Below, in pieces: positions 1 to 7,255 of a stretch of 64,000 nt of DNA. The position numbers were made by a program, and so were the translations under genes. Position 1 is the stretch's first letter; every line of letters begins with the position of its first letter. The notes under the pieces are model-generated. The model ran no database searches, was not told where the DNA came from, and saw nothing but the letters and a program-made list of their open reading frames with translations. This DNA is from Chitinophaga filiformis (GTDB taxonomy: Bacteria > Bacteroidota > Bacteroidia > Chitinophagales > Chitinophagaceae): positions 1-64,000 of the forward strand of contig NZ_JAKIRP010000021.1 of assembly GCF_021646545.1 (NCBI RefSeq), in the 5' to 3' direction.

Positions 1-102
1 TGCAATAATCTGACGCCTAATCAGGCTCATTTAGCCAGTGGAGCATTAAAGCGAAGATGGATCGCTAAAAAGAAGGTAAAAACAACAGAAATAGCAGTGT
101 AA
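1..102 (+). CDS. C-terminal fragment of an IS transposase (IS3/IS481-like integrase type)
   Basis: The reading frame is open from base 1 to a TAA at 100-102 and gives 33 residues. It contains LTPNQAH followed by a basic GALKRRW stretch. This resembles the extreme C-terminus of integrase-core (rve-type DDE) transposases of IS3/IS481-like elements, where a TPxxAH segment and a terminal KRRW are common in Bacteroidota copies. The rest of the gene lies left of the window. It is followed at once by repeated TGTAAAG sites and an IS tip ending in CA near 232, as expected for the right end of an element. The family name rests only on this short tail. Confidence 0.5.
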   Translation, partial: CNNLTPNQAHLASGALKRRWIAKKKVKTTEIAV

Positions 103-232
103 AGCTTAATTTGCACATCTGTAAAGCTTAATTTGCGCATCTGTAAAGCAAATAATGAATTATTTCAATAACCTGTAAAGTCAATCCTGAAACTTCTTGC
201 AAAAACTGTAAAGTTTTTCTGTACTAAGACAC
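103..232 (+). mobile_element. Right terminal region of an insertion sequence
   Basis: After the transposase stop there are five TGTAAAG motifs (near 100, 121, 142, 173 and 206); the first two sit in a 21-bp direct repeat. The region ends in CTGTACTAAGACA at 220-232, an IS-like CA end. Its reverse complement begins TGTCTTAGTACAGAAAA and matches the start of the segment at 441-550, so the two are inverted terminal regions of the same element type. Multiple subterminal copies of one motif suggest several transposase-binding sites. Confidence 0.6.
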
Positions 233-261
233 CTCGGTTTCGGTTCGCTTTAATACCGCTT

Positions 262-353
262 TTGATACCGCTTTGATACCCATTATCCTACGTTAATCCT
301 ACGTTTTAAAACGTAGGATTAACGTAGGATAATGGGTATCAAAGCGGTATCAA
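262..353. repeat. 92-bp perfect palindrome (46-bp arms, no spacer)
   Basis: Bases 262-307 are the exact reverse complement of 308-353, centred on ACGTTTTAAAACGT. The arms themselves contain short repeats (GATACCGCTTT and TCCTACGTTAA twice-over patterns). Imperfect pairing continues outward to TAATACCG at 252 and CGGCATTA at 356. It lies between two facing IS ends and has no coding capacity. It could be extruded as a cruciform or, if transcribed, fold into a very long hairpin. Confidence 0.9.
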
Positions 354-440
354 GACGGCATTAAACAGAATAGTGTCTTAGTACATACCTGTTTGGCATC
401 AGATCATTACCGCTCATATGTGGCCAGCCCCCATTGTAGC

Positions 441-550
441 TGTCTTAGTACAGAAAACGTTACAGTTTTACGATGAAGGTGCAGAATTGACTTTACACGT
501 GATCTCAAATCCTTATGCGCTTTACAGATATGCAATTTAAGTTTTACAAT
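441..550 (+). mobile_element. Left terminal region of an IS of the same type (remnant)
   Basis: The segment begins TGTCTTAGTACAGAAAAC and carries CTTTACA-type motifs at about 490 and 520, plus a GCAATTTAAG stretch matching the other end. It is an inverted, diverged copy of 103-232. No transposase follows: DNA after about 550 runs into an unrelated repeat element. A further short copy of the tip, GTGTCTTAGTAC, occurs at 373-384. The simplest reading is a decayed second element or a leftover end from rearrangement. Confidence 0.5.
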
Positions 551-624
551 GTCTTATACGGAAGTACTCTCCCACCATTACAGTGAGAGACAATATATTC
601 CAGGAGGGAGAGCGAAAGTAGCAC

Positions 625-764
625 CGGTTTCAGATGGGAATGTCGGGCCTTCGGCTCTCCGGCGACACGACCGACGAAGTTAAATCGGTATCCAAATCCT
701 ATTCGCCTGACAAGGCCCAATAGCATTCCAGAGAGGCGCCGACCGACATCCCATACTGAAACCG
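625..764. repeat. Inverted-repeat intergenic element, copy 1
   Basis: This 140-bp element is bounded by CGGTTTCAGATGGGAATGTC and, inverted, GACATCCCATACTGAAACCG. The interior has a second inverted pair (GGGCCTTCGGCTCTCC and GAGAGGCGCC). A close copy lies at 17662-17802 and two more divergent relatives at 14541-14691 and 63675-63829. The size, terminal inversion and lack of coding suggest a MITE- or REP-like element. The 60-codon minus-strand frame inside it is not a gene. Confidence 0.75.
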
Positions 765-1005
765 AAGCTACTTAGCGTAAATAACTAACAACCTCCAACA
801 GTCTCCCATGCGGAAACTGAAGCTGCCTAGCGTGAATAACTAACAACCTCCAACAGCCTCCCATGCGGGAACTGAAGCTGCCTGGCGTGAATAACTAACA
901 ACCTCCAACAGCCTCCCATGCGGGAACTGAAGCTGCCTGGCGTGAATAACTAACAACCTCCAACAGCCTCCCATGCGGGAACTGAGGCTATTTAGCGTGA
1001 ATAAC
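746..1005. repeat. 55-bp tandem array, about 4.7 units
   Basis: Units start at about 746, 801, 856, 911 and 966 with an exact spacing of 55 bp. The core is CCCATGCGGGAACTGAAGC followed by GCCTGGCGTGAATAACTAAC and ACCTCCAACAGCCT. Units 3 and 4 are essentially identical and the outer units are diverged. The first unit overlaps the right end of the inverted-repeat element (CCCATACTGAAACCGAAGC), so the array seems to be an amplification of that end. No reading frame spans it. Confidence 0.85.
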
Positions 1006-1120
1006 CTTCCAGCCAAGAACGGCTATCAACCAATCTACGCGCACCCGCATCCGCAGTTAAAATCCGATTAAAATGGCCTTAAACTTCATTAAGGCAGGGC
1101 ATTATCTACATAGTCAAATA

Positions 1121-1128
1121 TATATTTG
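1121..1128 (+). promoter_or_regulatory. Bacteroidota -7 box (TATATTTG)
   Basis: TATATTTG matches the TAnnTTTG consensus exactly and lies 13 bases before the ATG at 1142. No clear -33 TTTG is visible. Its position favours the 1142 start over the upstream ATG at 1073. Confidence 0.5.
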
Positions 1129-1141
1129 TATCAGAAATACT

Positions 1142-1510
1142 ATGATCAGGCTAATTGCATACATATTACTCTTTATTCACATCAACACGACGATGTTCAT
1201 CCCGGTGGCGGATGAGAAAGACGTATATGACGCCTGCGGACGCCAGATCAACGACATCAACACCTTCTTCGAATTGATCAACGAGGTAATGCTGGGCAAT
1301 ACAGATGTTGCCGGACAGGATGAGGATGATGATCTCGCGCATTACTTTACAGGCGCCGGTATCACCAGTTACGTGCCTAATGCGCAACAGATCATCCTCT
1401 CCAGAGAAGAACCATCTACCACTGATCTGGCAATTGCTTACCCCCGGGCGCTCGTTCAGAAAATCAGTACAATAGCCTACGATATCCTCACACCCCCACC
1501 CAAGGCTTAA
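1142..1510 (+). CDS. Small exported protein upstream of a metal efflux operon
   Basis: The product is 122 residues from the ATG at 1142. An upstream ATG at 1073 is in frame, but the -7 box at 1121-1128 would lie inside that longer form. Residues 1-20 are a hydrophobic, signal-like stretch (IRLIAYILLFIHINTTMF). The remainder is acidic, with a GQDEDDDLAHYF segment at about 75-86, and has no domain I can name. Small secreted proteins often precede CusC/CzcC genes in this phylum, so a periplasmic role linked to metal efflux is plausible but inferred. The acidic cluster could bind metal. It shares a strand with the efflux genes but is separated by 134 bp. Confidence 0.6.
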   Translation: MIRLIAYILLFIHINTTMFIPVADEKDVYDACGRQINDINTFFELINEVMLGNTDVAGQDEDDDLAHYFTGAGITSYVPNAQQIILSREEPSTTDLAIAYPRALVQKISTIAYDILTPPPKA

Positions 1511-1644
1511 TACACATACGCTAAAGATCTCTGCATGCTAGTATCTATGGCAGCCTACAACGGCTGACTATAAACCTTTATATGCCTGTATTGTCGATCT
1601 CATTATCAACTATTTCTTACAAATATCAATATAAACGATTCTAT

Positions 1645-2943
1645 ATGTCTAGTAAGGACTTCAATGTAGCATCACTTTTCCGGATCCTTACCTGCTGTCT
1701 GTTACTGCTCGCTGCCGGTATTTCAGCCAAGGCGCAGGATACCTTGCACATCACACTCGAGGATGCAGAGAAACAGTTCCTTGACAGGAACCTGCAGCTG
1801 CTGGCGGAAAAGTATAATGTCTCTATCGCAAAAGCACAGATCATTCAGGCACGGTTGTATAACAACCCTAACCTTACCCTTAGTGGTAACCTCTATAATC
1901 CTGACAGAAAGAAATTCTTCGATATCAGTAATCAGACGGGCCAGTACGAGATCGGTATACAACAACTGATCTCCCTGGCAGGAAAAAGAAACAAACAGGT
2001 ACAACTGGCGCGTACCAATGCAGCAATGGCGGAGAATGCCTTCTTCGATCTCCTGCGTACGCTCAGGTTCACGCTGCGTAGCAACTTCTACCAGGCGTAT
2101 TATCTCCAGAGCTCTATAAAAGCATATGAAGCGCAGATAGCATCGCTGGAGAAGATGGATGCTACCTATAAAGATCTGCAGCAGAAAGGGCTGGTGACGC
2201 TGAAAGACGCTGTACGCCTGCGCTCCCTGTTGTATAGTTTGCGGGCAGAGCGTACCAATATGTTAAACCAGGTGAATGATCTGGAAGCGGAGTTACAATT
2301 GCTGCTGCAGAACAATCACTCCTGGTTTGCGCCTGATATGCCGGACAATGCGATCGCCGGTATTCCGGAAGTACGGCAGACCAGTTTACAAAGCCTGGTG
2401 GACAGCGCCTATGCCAACAGGCAGGACCTCATGCTGGCACAGAACAATCTGCAGTACAATCAACAAAATTATAGTCTGCAGAAGGCCATGGCAGTACCCG
2501 ATCTTACGCTGGGCGCCAGTTTTGATAAGAGAGGCAGTTTTGTGAACAACGCCTCCTTCCTGAACCTGGGAATAGATCTTCCTTTCTTCAACCGCAATCA
2601 GGGGAATATCAAGGCGGCAAAGTTCAGTGTTGACCAGACAAAATTACTGGTACAACAACAGACACAGGCCGTAGAGAATGAAGTACAGACGGCCTATGTA
2701 AAAGCGATCAATACCGATAAGATGCTGGAGTCAGTGGATCCTGCATTCCGCGGACAGTTTGAGCAACTGCTGCATAGCATTACAGACAATTTTATGAAGA
2801 AGAATATCAGCCTGCTGGAGCTTACAGACTTCTACGATTCCTATAAAGAAAACATCCTTCAGCTGAACCAGCTACAGAATGACAGGATGCAGGCGATAGA
2901 GACGCTCAACTTCGCGATCGGTAAAACTTTGTTCAACAAATAA
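1645..2943 (+). CDS. czcC: Outer-membrane efflux protein of a CzcCBA-type system (TolC family)
   Basis: This 432-residue protein forms the outer-membrane channel of the tripartite exporter encoded with the next two genes. The start at 1645 gives a typical signal peptide (LLLLAAGISAKAQ, cleaved near residue 31); the in-frame ATG at 1582 would add a poor 21-residue leader. Two outer-membrane-efflux repeats are recognisable from the LTLEDAEKQFLDRN-type helix start, the NPNLTLSG strand and, later, the DLMLAQNNLQYN and PDLTLGASFD segments. The length is normal for the family. Only 17 bp separate it from the membrane-fusion gene. Confidence 0.85.
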   Translation: MSSKDFNVASLFRILTCCLLLLAAGISAKAQDTLHITLEDAEKQFLDRNLQLLAEKYNVSIAKAQIIQARLYNNPNLTLSGNLYNPDRKKFFDISNQTGQYEIGIQQLISLAGKRNKQVQLARTNAAMAENAFFDLLRTLRFTLRSNFYQAYYLQSSIKAYEAQIASLEKMDATYKDLQQKGLVTLKDAVRLRSLLYSLRAERTNMLNQVNDLEAELQLLLQNNHSWFAPDMPDNAIAGIPEVRQTSLQSLVDSAYANRQDLMLAQNNLQYNQQNYSLQKAMAVPDLTLGASFDKRGSFVNNASFLNLGIDLPFFNRNQGNIKAAKFSVDQTKLLVQQQTQAVENEVQTAYVKAINTDKMLESVDPAFRGQFEQLLHSITDNFMKKNISLLELTDFYDSYKENILQLNQLQNDRMQAIETLNFAIGKTLFNK

Positions 2944-2960
2944 CAATAACAGCAATAGTC

Positions 2961-4040
2961 ATGAAACCTTTTATCATATATCTTCTTCCCGTAGCCTTTG
3001 TATGCATGCTCTCTGCCTGCGGCTCACACGAACCGGAAGTTAAAAAAGATGATCCTGCCATCTCCGACAGCCTGTTCAAACACGTAGAAACCGCGGCTGC
3101 AAAGATGGAAGAACCATCAGAAAATATCAAACTGAATGGCAAGATACAGCCCGATGAAAGCAAGGAATCCAAAGTATATGCCCTGGTAAGCGGTAAGCTC
3201 AAAAGTGTGCAGGTGGAATTGGGCGACTACGTAAAACAGGGACAGGTGCTGGCAGTACTGCAAAGCTCTGAAGTGGCGGGTATTTCCAACGATGTATCTA
3301 TTGCAGAATCGAGCCTGGAGATGGCAAAGAAAAATATGGAGACGCAGAAATCCCTCTTCGAAGGCAACCTCGCTACGCAGCAGGATTATCTGTCTGCACA
3401 GATAGAATATAAGAAAGCACAATCAGAACTGAACAGGGCCCGCCAGGTAGCCAATATCACCGGCGCCAGCAGCGCTGCATATACATTGAAAGCACCTATC
3501 AGCGGTTATGTTATAGAAAAGAACATCTCCAACAACTCTGAAGTACGCCAGGATAACAGCAATGCGCTGTTCACCATTGCCGATCTATCCACCGTATGGA
3601 TCATCGCCAATGTATATGAATCAGATATTTCAAATATCCGTTTGGGTGACGAAGTGAAGGTAAAGACACTCGCTGATCCCGATAAGGAATACACAGGTAA
3701 AATAGACAAGGTGTACAATGTACTGGATCCTGCCAACCGTACTATGCAGGTGCGTATCAGCATGCCGAATGCCAGCGGTGAACTGAAACCGGAGATGTTT
3801 GCCACAGTGAAGGTGAGCGCCAAACCTACCGGCGCTGTTCTGAGCATTCCTGCTAAAGCCATGGTGATGGACAACAGTAAACAGTATGTGATCGTAAAGA
3901 AACCGACAGGGCTGGAAATACGCCAGATCAACCTTCTACGCCGCATTGATGACCGGGCCTTCATCACCGGTCTGCAGGAAGGTGAACAGGTGGTAACCAG
4001 TTCACAGGTCTTTATTTATGATGCTCTTAACCTTAACTAG
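2961..4040 (+). CDS. czcB: Periplasmic adaptor (membrane fusion) lipoprotein of the metal efflux pump
   Basis: This 359-residue HlyD/CzcB-family adaptor bridges the inner-membrane pump and the outer-membrane channel. It has a lipoprotein signal with a lipobox LSAC (Cys20). It then shows a biotinyl-lipoyl-like half (SGKLKSVQVELGDYVKQGQ), an alpha-hairpin near residues 110-155, the returning lipoyl strand APISGYVIEKNISNN, and a beta-barrel with DEVKVKTLADP. It lacks an extended His-rich N-terminus. It lies 14 bp before the pump gene. The family assignment is firm; the metal is not determined by this subunit. Confidence 0.9.
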   Translation: MKPFIIYLLPVAFVCMLSACGSHEPEVKKDDPAISDSLFKHVETAAAKMEEPSENIKLNGKIQPDESKESKVYALVSGKLKSVQVELGDYVKQGQVLAVLQSSEVAGISNDVSIAESSLEMAKKNMETQKSLFEGNLATQQDYLSAQIEYKKAQSELNRARQVANITGASSAAYTLKAPISGYVIEKNISNNSEVRQDNSNALFTIADLSTVWIIANVYESDISNIRLGDEVKVKTLADPDKEYTGKIDKVYNVLDPANRTMQVRISMPNASGELKPEMFATVKVSAKPTGAVLSIPAKAMVMDNSKQYVIVKKPTGLEIRQINLLRRIDDRAFITGLQEGEQVVTSSQVFIYDALNLN

Positions 4041-4054
4041 CCAAGCCGGATCTC

Positions 4055-7000
4055 ATGCAGAAAATAATAAAATCAGTCATTGCCTTTTCCCTGAAGAACA
4101 GGCTCTTCATAGGTTTTGCTACGGTCGTCCTCATCGTATGGGGCGTCATAGCCTTCAGAAATATACCTATTGAAGCATTCCCGGATGTAACGAATACACA
4201 GATCACCATCATCACACAATGGCCCGGCAGAAGTGCGGAGGAAGTAGAGAAGTTTGTGACCGTTCCTATTGAAATAGCCATGAACCCTGTACAGAAAAAG
4301 ACCTCCGTACGTTCTACTACTGTATTTGGTTTGTCTGTAGTGAAGGTGATCTTTGATGATAATGTAGATGATCCTTTTGCGCGCCAGCAGGTCAACAACC
4401 TGTTGCGCGATGTGGAACTCCCTGATGGCGCTGAACCAGATGTACAGCCGCCTACAGGACCAACGGGAGAGATATTCCGTTATACGCTGGAAAGCAAGAC
4501 CAAAACGGTGAAAGAACTCAAAACATTACAGGACTGGGTGATAGAGCGCCGTTTGCTGAATGTACCGGGTGTCGGCGATGTGGTAAGCTTTGGCGGTGAA
4601 GTGAAGACTTACGAGATCACCGTCAATCCGCAGAAACTAGCATCTTATGATATTACGCCACTGGATGTATACAGCGCTATCTCGAAGAGCAATATCAATG
4701 TGGGCGGAGATGTGATCGTAGATAATTCACAGGCTTATGTGGTACGTGGTATCGGTCTGCTGAACAATGAGGAAGAGATAGGCAATATCATTGTTGACAA
4801 CATCAACAACACACCCATACTTGTCAAAGATATTGCACAGGTGTCGGTATCCAGTCTGCCCCGTCTGGGACAGGTGGGTCGCGACAAGCAGAACGATGTG
4901 GTGGAAGGTATCATCGTAATGCGTAAGGGAGAGAATCCCAGTGAGGTGATCAAACGTGTAGAGGAAAGGATCAACTATCTGAATGAAAAAGTATTGCCTT
5001 CAGATGTGAAGATCAATACGTTCTACAACCGTAACAACCTGATTGAGTTTGCTACGCACACGGTGTTGCACAACATGCTGGAGGGGATCATTTTCGTAAC
5101 AGTGATCGTGTTCCTGTTCATGGCCGACTGGCGTACGACGGTAATTGTGGCCATTGTGATACCACTTGCGTTGCTATTTGCGTTCATCTGCCTGACTCTC
5201 AAAGGGATGTCGGCCAACCTGTTATCGATGGGGGCGATAGACTTCGGTATCATCATTGACGGCGCCGTCGTGATGGTGGAAGGGATCTTTGTATTGCTGG
5301 ATCAGAAGCAGCACCAGCTGGGGATGGAGCGCTTCAACAAGCTATCTAAACTGGGACTGATCAAAAATACCGGTGGGGAGCTGGGTAAGGCCATTTTCTT
5401 CTCCAAGCTGATCATCATTGCCGGTTTGCTGCCCATCTTCTCTTTTGAGAAAGTGGAAGGTAAAATGTTCTCTCCCCTGGCCTGGACATTGGGTTTTGCC
5501 CTGCTGGGAGCATTGGTGCTGACATTAACGCTGATCCCGCTGCTCAGCAGCATCCTGCTGAGGAAGAATGTTCGGGAGAAACACAATATCTTTGTAGAAG
5601 GTATCACTAATGGTGTGATGAAGCTCTTTTCACGCACCTACCGGTATAAGCGCATCACGCTCATTATAGCGACGGCGCTGGTGGCTGTAGGCCTGTTCAT
5701 GTTCAGGTTCCTGGGAACGGAGTTCCTGCCGGAACTGGATGAAGGAGCGATCTATATTCGTGCTACCTGTCCGCTGAGTGTATCGCTGGACGAGTCTAAA
5801 GTATTGGCTAACAAGATGCGCCGCATCATCCTGGCCTTCCCGGAAGTGAAACAGGTGATGTCGCAAACGGGCCGTCCGAATGATGGTACAGATGCTACCG
5901 GTTTCTACAACATTGAATTCCATGTAGATATCTATCCGAAGAAACAATGGAAGAGCGGTCTGTCAAAAGAAGAGCTGATCGACAAGATGCAGAAACAGCT
6001 GGAAGTATATCCGGGGGTGAATTTGAACTTCTCCCAGCCGATCATGGACAATGTGGAAGAGGCGGTATCGGGTGTAAAAGGTTCGCTTTGTGTGAAGATA
6101 TATGGGGATAGTCTTACGTATACTGAGGCAAAGGCCAACCAGGTATATGAGATTATGAAGAACATCCAGGGCGTGGAAGATCTGGGTGTGATCAGGAATA
6201 TTGGTCAGCCGGAAATGAGAATTGACCTGGACGAAAATAAAATGGCCCTTTATGGCGTTACTACAGCGGATGCGAACGCTATCATCGAAATGGCGATCGG
6301 CGGTAAGGCTATCACGCAGATCTATGAAGGAGAGCGCAAATTCCAGTTGCGTTTACGTTATGAAGAGCAATACCGCAACAACGCAGAAGCAATCAGTAAT
6401 TTAATGGTCCCTACCCTACGCGGTGCACGGGTACCTATTAAGAACATTGCCACCATCCGTACCTTAACAGGGCCTAGTATCATTTTCAGGGACGATAACA
6501 GAAGATATACGGCCGTTAAATTTTCTATCCGGGGACGCGACATGGGTAGCGTTATAGCCGAAGCCCAGGGCAAAGTTGACAAACAGGTTAAACTGGACAA
6601 AGGTTATGAAATGCAGTGGGCTGGCGACTTTGAAAACCAGCAGCGTGCAACGAAACGCCTGACGCAGGTAGTGCCTATCAGTCTCCTGATCATTTTCCTG
6701 ATCCTGTTCGTCATGTTCGGCAATGTGAAGGATGCCGGTATGGTATTACTGAACGTGCCATTTGCTATTATTGGGGGCATTGCGGCCTTGCTGATATCAG
6801 GGACAAACTTCAGCATCTCAGCCGGTATCGGATTCATTGCATTGTTCGGTATCTGTATACAAAACGGGGTGATACTGATATCGGTATTCAAGAACAACAT
6901 GCAAATGGTGAAGCGGCATGAATTTAATCATCACACTCTTGAAATAGCAATACGGGATGGGGTACGTACGAGAGTACGCCCTGTGGTCATGACAGCGTTG

Positions 7001-7177
7001 ATGGCGGCTATTGGCTTATTGCCAGCAGCGTTATCCAAAGGTATTGGTTCTGAGACTTCCAAACCCTTGGCGATCGTAGTAATAGGTGGCTTGATCACTG
7101 CCACCGTGCTCACGCTGCTGGTGTTCCCACTGTTCTTCTACCTCGGTTACAGGAAAGTAGGTCAGAAGATGGATTGA
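4055..7177 (+). CDS. czcA: Heavy-metal RND efflux pump (CzcA/CusA family)
   Basis: A 1040-residue inner-membrane RND antiporter with the expected 12-TM, two-periplasmic-loop plan and full family length. The proton-relay motif in TM4 reads DFGIIIDGAVVMVE with Asp396, Asp402 and Glu409. This is the HME1/2 (Zn/Co/Cd/Ni) type rather than the AIGAMVDAA-like form of Cu/Ag pumps. Other hallmarks are the N-terminal RNIPIEAFPDVTN, the second-half EFLPELDEGAIYIRA, and the C-terminal GVRTRVRPVVMTA. It ends the operon and is followed by a strong hairpin terminator. Divalent-cation export is inferred from the motif and not proven. Confidence 0.92.
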   Translation: MQKIIKSVIAFSLKNRLFIGFATVVLIVWGVIAFRNIPIEAFPDVTNTQITIITQWPGRSAEEVEKFVTVPIEIAMNPVQKKTSVRSTTVFGLSVVKVIFDDNVDDPFARQQVNNLLRDVELPDGAEPDVQPPTGPTGEIFRYTLESKTKTVKELKTLQDWVIERRLLNVPGVGDVVSFGGEVKTYEITVNPQKLASYDITPLDVYSAISKSNINVGGDVIVDNSQAYVVRGIGLLNNEEEIGNIIVDNINNTPILVKDIAQVSVSSLPRLGQVGRDKQNDVVEGIIVMRKGENPSEVIKRVEERINYLNEKVLPSDVKINTFYNRNNLIEFATHTVLHNMLEGIIFVTVIVFLFMADWRTTVIVAIVIPLALLFAFICLTLKGMSANLLSMGAIDFGIIIDGAVVMVEGIFVLLDQKQHQLGMERFNKLSKLGLIKNTGGELGKAIFFSKLIIIAGLLPIFSFEKVEGKMFSPLAWTLGFALLGALVLTLTLIPLLSSILLRKNVREKHNIFVEGITNGVMKLFSRTYRYKRITLIIATALVAVGLFMFRFLGTEFLPELDEGAIYIRATCPLSVSLDESKVLANKMRRIILAFPEVKQVMSQTGRPNDGTDATGFYNIEFHVDIYPKKQWKSGLSKEELIDKMQKQLEVYPGVNLNFSQPIMDNVEEAVSGVKGSLCVKIYGDSLTYTEAKANQVYEIMKNIQGVEDLGVIRNIGQPEMRIDLDENKMALYGVTTADANAIIEMAIGGKAITQIYEGERKFQLRLRYEEQYRNNAEAISNLMVPTLRGARVPIKNIATIRTLTGPSIIFRDDNRRYTAVKFSIRGRDMGSVIAEAQGKVDKQVKLDKGYEMQWAGDFENQQRATKRLTQVVPISLLIIFLILFVMFGNVKDAGMVLLNVPFAIIGGIAALLISGTNFSISAGIGFIALFGICIQNGVILISVFKNNMQMVKRHEFNHHTLEIAIRDGVRTRVRPVVMTALMAAIGLLPAALSKGIGSETSKPLAIVVIGGLITATVLTLLVFPLFFYLGYRKVGQKMD

Positions 7178-7203
7178 ATGGTTGATTCTGTGCTTATGTA
7201 ATT

Positions 7204-7240
7204 GGAAAAGTCTGCCGGTCGGCAGACTTTTCCTTTTTGT
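7204..7240 (+). terminator. Rho-independent terminator of the efflux operon
   Basis: A 13-14-bp stem (GGAAAAGTCTGCC with GGCAGACTTTTCC, 7204-7233) has a GGTC loop and is followed by TTTTTGT. It lies 27 bp after the pump stop and may also serve the convergent gene ending at 7256. Confidence 0.85.
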
Positions 7241-7255
7241 AGTATTTTATTTTTT

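Noticed and set aside
544..726. 60-codon minus-strand frame
   Set aside because: It lies almost entirely in the inverted-repeat element and the IS remnant; no family features.
746..1005. Possible CRISPR array in the 55-bp repeats
   Set aside because: Units are contiguous and similar over their whole length, with no unique spacers, and no cas genes are present.
4055..7177. Copper/silver pump (CusA)
   Set aside because: The TM4 motif DFGIIIDGA is of the divalent-cation type, not the AIGAMVDAA-like form of CusA.
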